A DNA stretch of 10,497 bases from PeH17 sp964414925 (GTDB lineage: Bacteria; Bacillota; Clostridia; Christensenellales; CAG-138). The notes below the pieces were generated by a model that worked only from the letters and a program-made list of their open reading frames with translations, was not told the DNA's origin and searched no databases. This document shows positions 1-6,503 of the stretch, in pieces (position 1 is the first letter of the stretch; each line of letters starts with the position of its first letter). The stretch spans positions 1 through 10,497 of the forward strand of contig CAYPXV010000050.1 in assembly GCA_964414925.1 (NCBI GenBank), read 5' to 3'. Both the position numbers and the translations under genes were made by a program.

Positions 1-512
1 ACATTGGCAGCTTCCACTCGTGTAGATTTTAAAAATTTCAACCTTGCTGGAACATTGTAAAAAAGATCCGAGACTTCGATTGTTGTGCCGCAAGGACAAC
101 CACATGGCTCGTTATAAATCTTTTCTCCGCCTTCGATTTTCAAGTTTGTTCCGTATTCGCCGTCCGCCGTTCGAGTTCTGATTGTCACTTTGGATACTGC
201 GGCAATTGATGCAAGTGCTTCGCCCCTGAAACCGAGAGTTTCTATATGTTCAAGATCCGATGAAGTGTTTAACTTACTTGTTGCATGGCGCAAAAATGCC
301 TTCTCGACATCTCCGTTGTCAATGCCGAAACCATTATCCGTTATTCGTATGTAATCAACACCGCCGTTGCGTATTTCTATAGTAATTGCAGTACTTTCCG
401 CATCAATGGAATTTTCTACCAATTCCTTAATGACGCTGGCAGGTCGTTCGACAACTTCGCCTGCTGCAATCTTGTTTGCCACACTCGGTGTTAAAACTTG
501 AATCCGTCTCAT
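1..512 (-). CDS. mutL: DNA mismatch repair protein MutL, N-terminal part (runs off the left edge)
   Basis: MutL couples mismatch recognition by MutS to strand incision and repair in the cytoplasm. The 170 complete codons visible cover most of the GHKL ATPase domain. Motif I is VIKELVENSIDA, with the general-base Glu at residue 30 and the Mg-binding Asn at 34. Motif II is DNGFGI (59-64). Motif III is GFRGEALASI (94-103). These are followed by GTTIEVSDLFYNVPARLKFL. The start is well supported, because MRRIQVLTPSVANKIAAGEV matches the usual MutL N-terminus. Its ATG overlaps the mutS TGA as ATGA (509-512), so translation is probably coupled to mutS. The linker and C-terminal dimerisation/endonuclease domain lie outside the window, so whether this MutL has the endonuclease motif cannot be seen. 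A cysteine-rich CGCPC stretch precedes GTTIEV. This is the mismatch-repair MutL, not the GlmL-like protein also called MutL in glutamate mutase or ornithine clusters. Confidence 0.97.
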   Translation of the reverse strand, partial: MRRIQVLTPSVANKIAAGEVVERPASVIKELVENSIDAESTAITIEIRNGGVDYIRITDNGFGIDNGDVEKAFLRHATSKLNTSSDLEHIETLGFRGEALASIAAVSKVTIRTRTADGEYGTNLKIEGGEKIYNEPCGCPCGTTIEVSDLFYNVPARLKFLKSTRVEAAN

Positions 513-3118
513 TTGCACAATTTCGCCCTCGAACTAAGTTCATATAATTTTCTGAGTGCTTCCAAAGGGGTAATAGAATCTGCGTCTATATTTTGCAGCT
601 CACGTACAAGTTCTTCTTCGGAAGTACCGCCGAGCAGAGAAACCTGTTCAGGTTTAGGCTCGTTTTTTACACGTTCTGCTGCATTGTTGATATCGGAAGC
701 TTCAATTTCCTTTAAAATCATTTTCGCCCTTTCAATCAGCGGTGCGGGAAGTCCCGCAAGTTTGGCAACTTGAATACCGAAGCTTTTATCTGCTCCGCCG
801 CGAACGATTTTTCTGAGGAAAATGATGTTATCGCCGTATTCTTTTACGGTTATTCTATAATTCTTTACTCCGTCAAGCTTACCTTCGAGTTCCGTAAGCT
901 CATGATAATGGGTTGCAAACAAAGTCTTGGCACCGCACTTGGATTCATTTGCTATGAATTCTAAAACAGCCCATGCAATGCTTAACCCGTCAAACGTACT
1001 TGTACCTCGTCCGATTTCATCGATAATCAGAAGACTTCTGGAAGTGGCATTATTCAATATGTTAGCCATTTCAGTCATTTCAACCATAAATGTACTTTGT
1101 CCGCTTGAGAGACTATCGGATGCTCCGACACGGGTAAATATTCTGTCAACAATGCAAATGTTGGCTTTTTTAGCAGGAACAAACGAACCTATGTGCGCCA
1201 TAAGTGTTATAAGTGCCACTTGCCTCATATAGGTACTTTTACCTGCCATATTAGGACCTGTCAGGATAATTACTCGGTCACCTGAGTTGTTCATATTAGT
1301 TGAATTTGCAACAAATCCTGCTTTCATTTTATTTTCGACAACAGGATGGCGTCCGTCGGTAATTTCAATTTTACCCTTAACATTTATTTGAGGCCTGACA
1401 TAATTATTTGCCACTGCTATAAGTGCAAGTGCCAAATATGCATCAAGCTCGGCAATAAGCTTTGCATTGGTTTTTAATCTTTCTATGGATTCTACAAGCG
1501 TAGCTCTTATTCGGCTGAACAGTTCGTATTCCAAAGCAATGCAGCGTTCTTTTGCTCCGACTATCTTTTCTTCGGTTTCTTTAAGTTCGGGAGTAACGTA
1601 TCGTTCCGCATTGGCAATCGTTTGCTTTCTTTGATATTCAAGCGGAACATTTCCGACCATTGATTTTGTGACTTCAATATAGTACCCGAAAACTCTGTTA
1701 AAACCTACCTTTAGATTTTTTATGCCGGTACGTTGACGTTCGTTTAGTTCAAACTGCTTAATCCAATCACCGCCATGTTCGGCTAAGTCACGTAATGAAT
1801 CGATTTCATTATTATAACCTGCTCGAATTATACCTCCGTCACGAACTCCGACCGGTGGTTCATCGGTAATTGCATTCGAAAGCAGCCCCACAATATCTTC
1901 CATCGAGTCAAGATTTTTGGCAATAAAATCAAGACGATTTGATTTAAACTTCGAGGCGACATTCTTTATTCCGACTAACCTCTTTAATGATATGCACAGA
2001 GAATAACATTCCCTCGGATTTACCGAGCCGTATGCTATTTTACTGCAAAGTCTTTCGATGTCACAAACACCCGAAAGTAAATCGGCAAGCAGTTCTCTTT
2101 GCTGAATCTCTTTAACAATACTTTCGACTGCGTCGAGTCTTTGGTTGATAGATTCTTCAAGTTGCAAAGGATAATCGATCCATTTTCTAAGCATTCTTCC
2201 GCCCATGTTTGTTTTAGTCTTGTCCAAAACAAACAGTAGTGTGCCTTTTCTGTTACCGTCAAAACGAAGTGGATCGGTTAATTCCAGATTTCGTCTTGTT
2301 GTCGAGTCAAGCACCATATACTCGGATCTTCTGATTTTGGTCAACTTCAAAATATGAGACAACGCATTTTTTTGTGTTTCTTCAAGATAGAATAACAAAG
2401 CACCCGCTGCGCAAATATCGTTGCTGTTTTCCCTTATTCCGAAGCCATCTAGAGATACAACCCCGAAATGCTGCTTTAAATGCTCAAAACAGGTTGAATA
2501 ATTAAAGCAACGATCGGAATACTGCTGTGTATAAAACTTGCTCTTTATAAAAGCGGATAGCTTTTCGTTTTCAAATAAAGTGGAGTTAGCGATGATTTCT
2601 TTCGGGAAAAGTCTGTCAAGTTCATTGCATAGATCTTGAACCGCATCTTTAGATTCAACGGACATTGTGAAAAATTCACCGGTTGAGACATCGCAATACG
2701 CAACTGAAAAAACATTTCCTTTCGAATAAATCGCAGCGATATAGTTATTCGTTCTTTCGTCGAGCATCGATTCCTCAATTACAGTGCCCGGAGTAATTAT
2801 TCTTATAACATCACGCTCAACCAACCCCTGGGAAGTAGAGGGATCGGTGAGTTGCTCGCAGATTGCAACCTTGTATCCTTTTTTTACAAGCTTGGTAATA
2901 TAACTGTCAACAGAATGATACGGGACTCCGCACATCGGAACACGTTCGGGCATACCTGCGTCTCTACCGGTTAATGTTAACTCCAGTTCCTTTGAACCGA
3001 CAACGGCATCTTCAAAGAACATTTCATAAAAGTCACCTAATCTGAAAAATAAAAGACAATCTTTATATTTTTCCTTAATTAAAAGGTACTGCTGCATCAT
3101 CGGTGTAAATTTAGCCAT
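509..3118 (-). CDS. mutS: DNA mismatch repair protein MutS
   Basis: MutS recognises mismatches and small loops in DNA and, with ATP, recruits MutL. The 869-residue protein has the usual MutS1 length and all domains. The N-terminal mismatch-reading Phe-x-Glu motif sits in GDFYEMF (Phe30, Glu32). The connector, lever and clamp regions follow. In the ATPase domain, Walker A is GPNMAGKST (621-629, Lys627), Walker B is LLIIDEIGRG (Asp700, Glu701), and the ATHYHEL switch His is near 737. Near the C-terminus QVSLL (825-829) resembles the beta-clamp binding motif QMSLL of E. coli MutS, and the tail ends in a typical SITPLEALRKLYEL segment. I chose the ATG at 3118 over an in-frame TTG two codons upstream (3124), because GAAAGAGG (3128-3135) lies 9 bases from the ATG but only 3 from the TTG. 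The gene follows miaB by about 60 bases with no convincing promoter between them, and it overlaps mutL by 4 bases, so miaB-mutS-mutL is probably one operon. Confidence 0.98.
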   Translation of the reverse strand: MAKFTPMMQQYLLIKEKYKDCLLFFRLGDFYEMFFEDAVVGSKELELTLTGRDAGMPERVPMCGVPYHSVDSYITKLVKKGYKVAICEQLTDPSTSQGLVERDVIRIITPGTVIEESMLDERTNNYIAAIYSKGNVFSVAYCDVSTGEFFTMSVESKDAVQDLCNELDRLFPKEIIANSTLFENEKLSAFIKSKFYTQQYSDRCFNYSTCFEHLKQHFGVVSLDGFGIRENSNDICAAGALLFYLEETQKNALSHILKLTKIRRSEYMVLDSTTRRNLELTDPLRFDGNRKGTLLFVLDKTKTNMGGRMLRKWIDYPLQLEESINQRLDAVESIVKEIQQRELLADLLSGVCDIERLCSKIAYGSVNPRECYSLCISLKRLVGIKNVASKFKSNRLDFIAKNLDSMEDIVGLLSNAITDEPPVGVRDGGIIRAGYNNEIDSLRDLAEHGGDWIKQFELNERQRTGIKNLKVGFNRVFGYYIEVTKSMVGNVPLEYQRKQTIANAERYVTPELKETEEKIVGAKERCIALEYELFSRIRATLVESIERLKTNAKLIAELDAYLALALIAVANNYVRPQINVKGKIEITDGRHPVVENKMKAGFVANSTNMNNSGDRVIILTGPNMAGKSTYMRQVALITLMAHIGSFVPAKKANICIVDRIFTRVGASDSLSSGQSTFMVEMTEMANILNNATSRSLLIIDEIGRGTSTFDGLSIAWAVLEFIANESKCGAKTLFATHYHELTELEGKLDGVKNYRITVKEYGDNIIFLRKIVRGGADKSFGIQVAKLAGLPAPLIERAKMILKEIEASDINNAAERVKNEPKPEQVSLLGGTSEEELVRELQNIDADSITPLEALRKLYELSSRAKLCK

Positions 3119-3152
3119 ATACAAAAACCTCTTTCATGTTTCACAAAATCAA

Positions 3153-3172
3153 TGTCGTTCAACCGTACGACA
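3153..3172 (-). other. Small inverted repeat in the miaB-mutS gap
   Basis: TGTCGT (3153-3158) and ACGACA (3167-3172) form a 6-bp stem with an 8-base loop, within the roughly 60 bases between miaB and mutS and upstream of the mutS ribosome binding site. It is not followed by a T-run in the direction of transcription. Its role is unknown and it may be chance. Confidence 0.3.
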
Positions 3173-3179
3173 AACGTAG

Positions 3180-4562
3180 TTATTTGTCGGTTATATGACC
3201 GACAAGGGAATTAAACTTGAAACCGTCAACTTTCACCGGTACAATTTTTCCAATTAATTCTTCACTTCCTTGGACGTAGACCATTTTAAAATTCGAAAGT
3301 TTTCCGAACAGAAGCGGTTCACTTCTGCGATCCACTCCCTCGACCAGGATTTCACCCTCATAGCCTATGCATTTTTCGTTATTTGACGGAAGTGTTTCGG
3401 CGAGGATTGAATTCAACAGATTCAGCCTTCTTTTTTTCTCCGCTTCCGGAATTTGATTATCCATTTTTTCCGCAATTGTACCGTGTCTTGGTGAGTAGGC
3501 AAATGTATATGCATTGCTGTACCCAACTTTGCGAACAAGATTACATGTGTCCTCAAAATCCTGTTCGGTTTCACCGGGGAATCCAACGATTATATCGGTG
3601 GTTATTTCAACGTCTTTGACTGAAGCACGAAGCTTGTCTACAAGCTCTAAATAGTGTGCGCTTGTATATCTTCTGTTCATTCTTTTGAGAATTTCATCGC
3701 TACCCGATTGAACGGGAAGATGAATATGTTTACAAACCTTGTCCAATTTAGCCATGGCTTCAATCAAATCATCCGATAAATCCTTTGGATGTGAAGTCAT
3801 AAATCTGATTCTTTTTATACTATCGATTTTGTTTACTTCTTCAAGTAATTTCGGGAAGGTTACTCCGTCATAATTGTACGAATTGACATTTTGCCCGAGC
3901 AATGTTACTTCGCTAAACCCTTTCTCCGCTACCGAACGCACTTCATCAATGATGTCTTGAACACGTCTGGATCTTTCTCTGCCCCTGACATACGGTACGA
4001 TGCAATAAGTACAGAAATTATTGCACCCATACATTATGTTGACGAATGTAGAAAATCCCTGCTCACGTTCGGCGGGAATCCCTTCGACAACTTCTCCGTC
4101 ACTTTCGGTAACATTGAAAATCCTTGTATCTTGCAATGTTTTTTCGAGCATGAGGGGAAAATTTTTCAGTTCATGCGTACCGAATACCATATCTACAAAT
4201 GGGAATCTTTTAAACAACTTTTCAGCAACATCCTTTTGTTGCATCATGCAGCCGCAAACCCCCAAAATCAAACGGGGATTTTCCTGCTTAAGTTCCTTTA
4301 TAAATCCGACATTCCCGAAAGTTCGAAGCTCTGCATGTTCTCTTACACAACAGGTGTTAAAAAGAATCAGATCCGCTTCTTTTTTATCGGCAACCTTTGT
4401 GTATCCGCAGCAGTTTAACATTCCGGCTAATTTTTCGGAATCATGTTCATTCATTTGACAGCCGTATGTTTCTATGTAAAACTTTAAATTTTTTCCGGCA
4501 ATTGTATTCCTTATTCTTTCAACTGCGGAATTTATACTTAAATCATCACGAATATCAATCAT
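3180..4562 (-). CDS. miaB: tRNA-2-methylthio-N6-dimethylallyladenosine synthase MiaB
   Basis: MiaB is a radical SAM methylthiotransferase that adds a methylthio group to N6-isopentenyladenosine at position 37 of tRNAs reading UNN codons. The 460-residue protein has the full architecture. The N-terminal methylthiotransferase domain has three conserved cysteines for the auxiliary Fe-S cluster (Cys35 in ETYGCQMN, Cys71 in NTCCVRE, Cys105 in GCMMQ). The radical SAM core has CNNFCTYC (Cys180, Cys184, Cys187) followed by IVPYVRGRERSR. A C-terminal TRAM domain covers roughly residues 395-458. The YGCQMN and VRGRERSR signatures fit MiaB rather than the related MtaB or RimO. The ATG is preceded by AAAGGTG (4568-4574), 5 bases away. 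A second purine-rich AAAGGAG lies further upstream (see the repeat at 4549-4595). Linkage to mutS is common in Clostridia. The last codons and stop overlap an 8-bp hairpin. Confidence 0.97.
   Translation of the reverse strand: MIDIRDDLSINSAVERIRNTIAGKNLKFYIETYGCQMNEHDSEKLAGMLNCCGYTKVADKKEADLILFNTCCVREHAELRTFGNVGFIKELKQENPRLILGVCGCMMQQKDVAEKLFKRFPFVDMVFGTHELKNFPLMLEKTLQDTRIFNVTESDGEVVEGIPAEREQGFSTFVNIMYGCNNFCTYCIVPYVRGRERSRRVQDIIDEVRSVAEKGFSEVTLLGQNVNSYNYDGVTFPKLLEEVNKIDSIKRIRFMTSHPKDLSDDLIEAMAKLDKVCKHIHLPVQSGSDEILKRMNRRYTSAHYLELVDKLRASVKDVEITTDIIVGFPGETEQDFEDTCNLVRKVGYSNAYTFAYSPRHGTIAEKMDNQIPEAEKKRRLNLLNSILAETLPSNNEKCIGYEGEILVEGVDRRSEPLLFGKLSNFKMVYVQGSEELIGKIVPVKVDGFKFNSLVGHITDK
3184..3205 (-). 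other. Perfect 8-bp hairpin over the 3' end of miaB
   Basis: On the miaB sense strand TTGTCGGT and ACCGACAA (8 bp each) flank a 6-base loop (CATATA), ending just before the TAA stop. No U-run follows, so it does not look like an intrinsic terminator. It may be an mRNA processing or stability element, or a by-product of the codons LVGHITDK. Confidence 0.5.
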
Positions 4563-4595
4563 AGTTACACCTTTCGAATATCAATGTTCTCCTTT
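4549..4595 (-). repeat. Imperfect tandem duplication of the miaB translation-initiation region
   Basis: Read on the miaB strand, the upstream unit (4575-4595) is AAAGGAGAAC followed by ATTGATATTCG. The downstream unit (4549-4574) is AAAGGTGTAACT, then the ATG start, then ATTGATATTCG. The 11-base ATTGATATTCG is identical in both and encodes Ile-Asp-Ile-Arg at the start of MiaB. The upstream copy has a better Shine-Dalgarno core but lacks an ATG. If read from ATT, it would hit a TAA after six codons. This looks like a local duplication leaving two ribosome-binding stretches, of which only the downstream one has a normal start. Confidence 0.6.
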
Positions 4596-4624
4596 ATTGT
4601 ACTTTAAAACTGTGAATTAAGCAA
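4596..4624 (-). promoter_or_regulatory. Probable sigma-A promoter of miaB-mutS-mutL
   Basis: On the minus strand TTGCTT (4619-4624) and TACAAT (4596-4601) are separated by 17 bases. The -10 matches the consensus at 5 of 6 positions; the -35 matches mainly in its TTG. Transcription would begin about 25 bases upstream of the miaB ATG, just before or within the upstream AAAGGAG unit. Assigned by position and consensus only. Confidence 0.55.
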
Positions 4625-4837
4625 TATTCAATTTTGCAACCGGTCTTTAAGAACACGGCAATCATTACTGTTGCGACAAATATAATGCCTCATGGCGAAA
4701 GTTCACAGAGTTAGCGACATAGCTTGTTGTTTCAATGCTTCATGAAGTTTTGCGATATTAAGGTTGAACGCATCATGAATATACATCCCCAAAGACCATT
4801 CTCGTTTTTTATAGCATAAAGCCAAATATTCATCTTC

Positions 4838-4866
4838 ATTTTAGCACTTTAACCTTATTTTGTCAA
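4838..4866 (-). promoter_or_regulatory. Strong sigma-A-like promoter with no assigned gene
   Basis: On the minus strand TTGACA (4861-4866, full consensus) and TAAAAT (4838-4843, 5 of 6) are exactly 17 bases apart, making this the best -35 match in the window. The expected transcription start is near 4831, which leaves about 270 bases before the miaB ATG. An ATG lies right at the predicted start (4831-4833) and opens a 33-codon reading frame ending at 4732. The transcript could be an alternative long leader of miaB, a small RNA, or a mRNA for a tiny peptide. Confidence 0.55.
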
Positions 4867-4900
4867 ATACGCACAGTGAACTCAAATCAAAATAAGAGCA

Positions 4901-4917
4901 ATATTCTAATTGAATAT
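4901..4917. repeat. 17-base near-palindrome, possible operator
   Basis: ATATTC and GAATAT form perfect arms around TAATT. It lies between the orphan minus-strand promoter and the ord promoter, about 80 bases upstream of the ord -35. The symmetry and position suit a dimeric regulator, but such AT-rich palindromes also arise by chance. Confidence 0.3.
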
Positions 4918-4994
4918 AACTACGCATTTTGGCGGTTCAATCCGATAGTAGATTTTTATTCATTAAAATATGCACGATTTTGTATCAAAAGGTC

Positions 4995-5023
4995 TTTTCA
5001 AAGCGGATTTATTATGTTATAAT
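4995..5023 (+). promoter_or_regulatory. Probable sigma-A promoter of the ord-ortA-ortB-oraS-oraE operon
   Basis: A perfect extended -10, TGTTATAAT (5015-5023), is preceded at 17 bases by TTTTCA (4995-5000), a 4-of-6 match to the -35. The weak -35 overlaps a small inverted repeat, AAAAG-GT-CTTTT (4987-4998), which could be an operator. Transcription from about 5030 would give a 5' leader of roughly 55 bases before the ord ATG. This is too short for a cobalamin riboswitch. Confidence 0.65.
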
Positions 5024-5056
5024 CTCAGTGTGTTTTGAGCGACTGAGCATAAACAC
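5024..5056 (+). promoter_or_regulatory. Overlapping inverted repeats at the ord transcription start and leader
   Basis: CTCAGT (5024-5029) pairs with ACTGAG (5042-5047), and GTGTTT (5030-5035) pairs with AAACAC (5051-5056). The two 6-bp stems interleave, so they cannot form as a simple nested structure. There is also a TGAGC direct repeat (5036-5040, 5044-5048). Placed immediately after the -10 box, this could be a repressor or activator site on DNA, or a small RNA switch. The evidence is symmetry and position alone. Confidence 0.35.
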
Positions 5057-5085
5057 TTATCATAAAGTATATGAGGAGAAATTAT

Positions 5086-6132
5086 ATGGAAAACGTTAAG
5101 GTTGCTCTGTGGGGCTTCGGTGCCATGGGCTCAGGTATTGCAAAAGTTCTTCTGAACAAAAAGGGTGTTGATATCGTCGGTGTTTGTGACATTCATCCCG
5201 ACCGTGTCGGCAAGTCTATTTATCAGCTTCTCGATGTGCCTCAGAATGAGCGTCCGAATGTATTTGTTAACCCCAAAATTGAAGAGGTTGTGCATGACGG
5301 AAACTGTGATATCTGCGTCATAGCAACAGATTCTTTCACAAGAAAAGCTTTTCCGAAAATCAAATACATCGTTGAACAGAAAGTTAACGTTGTATCAACA
5401 GCGGAAGAAATGAGCTATCCGATGGCACAAGAGCCGGAGCTTGCCGAGCAAATGGATAAGTTGGCAAAAGAAAACGGTGTTTCCATTCTCGGAACGGGAA
5501 TAAACCCCGGTTTAATGATGGATCTTTTAGCCGTCTGTCTGAGCGGATGTATGACGGATGTTACCAAAGTTACTTGCCGCCGTGTAAACAGCCTTTCACC
5601 GTTTGGCCCTGCCGTAATGGAGGAACAGGGAGTAGGTCTTACCGTAGAAGATTTTAATAAGGGCGTTGCGGACGGAACACTGGCAGGTCATGTCGGCTTT
5701 GCGGAGTCTGTTGGAATGATTTCCGAAGCACTCGGATGGAAAGTCGATAAGTTCGAACAGCAGATGTCGCCCATCGTTACCGGTGTTGACAGAAAATCAC
5801 CGTACGGATTTGCAAAAGCAGGCGATGTTGCAGGCGTAAATATGACAGGTCAGGGTTATGTTGACGGTGAAGTTAAAATTGACATGATTCATCCTCAGCA
5901 GATAGAACCCGAGATGGAAGGAACTCATACCGGAGACTACATTATTCTCAACGGAACCCCCGAAGTAAATATGAGTATTCGTCCCGAAGTGGATGGCGGC
6001 ATAGGCACGATCGCTATGGTCGTCAATATGATTCCCCACGTCATTAACGCTCGTCCGGGTCTTAAAACCATGCTCGATCTTCCCGTTCCCCGTGCAATTA
6101 TGGGTGATTTCAGGGATTATATCGAAAAATAA
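5086..6132 (+). CDS. ord: 2,4-diaminopentanoate dehydrogenase
   Basis: Ord oxidatively deaminates (2R,4S)-2,4-diaminopentanoate, made by ornithine aminomutase, to 2-amino-4-oxopentanoate and ammonia with reduction of NAD(P)+. The 348-residue protein begins with a Rossmann fold: VKVALWGFGAMGSG carries GxGxxG (Gly10, Gly12, Gly15), and strand 2 ends in VGVCD. Asp35 there suggests NAD+ is accepted (inference). ILGTGINPGLMMD near residues 135-150 is typical of this dihydrodipicolinate-reductase-like family. I chose the ATG at 5086 rather than the in-frame ATG at 5071, because AGGAG (5074-5078) lies 7 bases upstream of the former and inside the longer reading frame. It is the first gene of the operon, directly behind an extended -10 promoter. 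The identification rests on both the sequence and the following ortAB-oraSE genes. A distant alternative would be another amino-acid dehydrogenase of the same fold, which the context makes unlikely. Confidence 0.93.
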   Translation: MENVKVALWGFGAMGSGIAKVLLNKKGVDIVGVCDIHPDRVGKSIYQLLDVPQNERPNVFVNPKIEEVVHDGNCDICVIATDSFTRKAFPKIKYIVEQKVNVVSTAEEMSYPMAQEPELAEQMDKLAKENGVSILGTGINPGLMMDLLAVCLSGCMTDVTKVTCRRVNSLSPFGPAVMEEQGVGLTVEDFNKGVADGTLAGHVGFAESVGMISEALGWKVDKFEQQMSPIVTGVDRKSPYGFAKAGDVAGVNMTGQGYVDGEVKIDMIHPQQIEPEMEGTHTGDYIILNGTPEVNMSIRPEVDGGIGTIAMVVNMIPHVINARPGLKTMLDLPVPRAIMGDFRDYIEK

Positions 6133-6141
6133 AGAATTTTC

Positions 6142-6177
6142 TATAAGCACATTCGAGTTTATACTCATGTGCTTATA
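6142..6177 (+). other. Long intercistronic hairpin between ord and ortA
   Basis: An 11-bp perfect stem (6142-6152 with 6167-6177, arm TATAAGCACAT) is topped, after a 2-base bulge, by a 4-bp stem GAGT/ACTC with a TTAT loop. It sits 10 bases after the ord stop and before the ortA ribosome binding site. The bases after it are TCTGTAAAAAAGG, not a U-run, so efficient intrinsic termination is not expected. A role in mRNA processing or in protecting the ord transcript, giving unequal expression of ord and the downstream genes, is plausible (inference). Confidence 0.7.
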
Positions 6178-6203
6178 TCTGTAAAAAAGGATGGAACATT
6201 AGT

Positions 6204-6503
6204 ATGGCAAAAAAAGGTGATTGGGTTCAAATTCATAATATTGTTTTGAACCCCGAAGAGCGATCGAATGCTTTACCGGAAGATACGAAAAAGCATCCCC
6301 TTGAAATGTGGGTTAAAGGTTATTTACAATCGGATGCCGAACTTGGCGAAGAAGTTGAAGTAAAAACCGGAACAGGTCGTAAAGCAGTGGGAAAATTGGT
6401 TGATGAAGCTCCCTATTTCGAACATAATTTTGGGTTTTTAATTCCCGAAGTTTTGAAAATAGGAGATATGGTTCGTGAAATAACCTTCGGAGGTGAAGAG
6501 TAA
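6204..6503 (+). CDS. ortA: 2-amino-4-oxopentanoate thiolase, alpha (small) subunit
   Basis: OrtA is the small subunit of the thiolase that, with OrtB and CoA, cleaves 2-amino-4-oxopentanoate to alanine and acetyl-CoA. The 99-residue soluble protein has no membrane segment or signal peptide. It starts MAKKGDWVQIHNIVLNPEERS and includes segments such as HPLEMWVKGYL and APYFEHNFGFLIPEV, which I recognise as typical of OrtA. The function is known for the family, with no catalytic residue assignable here. AAGGA (6187-6191) lies 12 bases before the ATG, a slightly long spacing. The stop TAA shares its last A with the ortB ATG (TAATG), so the two subunits are probably translationally coupled. The gene follows ord after a 71-base gap containing a hairpin. 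Confidence 0.92.
   Translation: MAKKGDWVQIHNIVLNPEERSNALPEDTKKHPLEMWVKGYLQSDAELGEEVEVKTGTGRKAVGKLVDEAPYFEHNFGFLIPEVLKIGDMVREITFGGEE

Larger units (their letters stand above)
4625..4994. other. Divergent intergenic region without a recognised gene
   Basis: About 370 bases between the miaB and ord promoters are AT-rich and contain no convincing protein gene. They hold a near-perfect minus-strand promoter (4838-4866), a 17-base near-palindrome (4901-4917) and a 10-base direct repeat AGCAATATTC (4620-4629 and 4897-4906). On the minus strand a 45-codon open stretch (4840-4703) ends in TGA and reads like protein (segments such as DEYLALCYKKREWSLG), but it lacks a good start or ribosome binding site. 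It could be a gene remnant or chance. No tRNA and no cobalamin-riboswitch B12 box were seen. Confidence 0.6.

Noticed and set aside
1..3118. Reading mutS and mutL as the glutamate-mutase or ornithine-cluster proteins once given the same names.
   Set aside because: The encoded proteins have unmistakable mismatch-repair motifs (GDFYEMF and GPNMAGKST in MutS, GHKL motifs in MutL), so the closeness to a B12 mutase operon is a naming coincidence.
3119..3124. TTG start two codons upstream of the chosen mutS ATG.
   Set aside because: It would be only 3 bases from the GAAAGAGG ribosome binding site, whereas the ATG at 3118 has normal spacing.
3891..4458. Two plus-strand reading frames of 145-175 codons opposite miaB.
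   Set aside because: They are antisense shadows of the conserved miaB radical SAM gene, with cysteine- and serine-rich composition and no ribosome binding sites.
4658..4686. Plus-strand TATAAT at 4681-4686 as a promoter.
   Set aside because: No acceptable -35 is found at 16-18 bases, no extended -10 is present, and no gene follows closely.
4931..4942. GGTTCAATCC, resembling the T-loop of a tRNA gene.
   Set aside because: The flanking bases do not form the required T-stem, and no acceptor, D or anticodon arms could be found around it.
4563..5085. Possible cobalamin riboswitch ahead of an operon encoding a B12-dependent enzyme.
   Set aside because: No B12-box-like sequence is present, and the leader predicted from the promoter is only about 55 bases, far too short.
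5071..5085. In-frame upstream ATG that would add five residues to Ord.
   Set aside because: The AGGAG at 5074-5078 lies inside that extension and is ideally spaced for the ATG at 5086, which also gives the expected N-terminus before the Rossmann motif.
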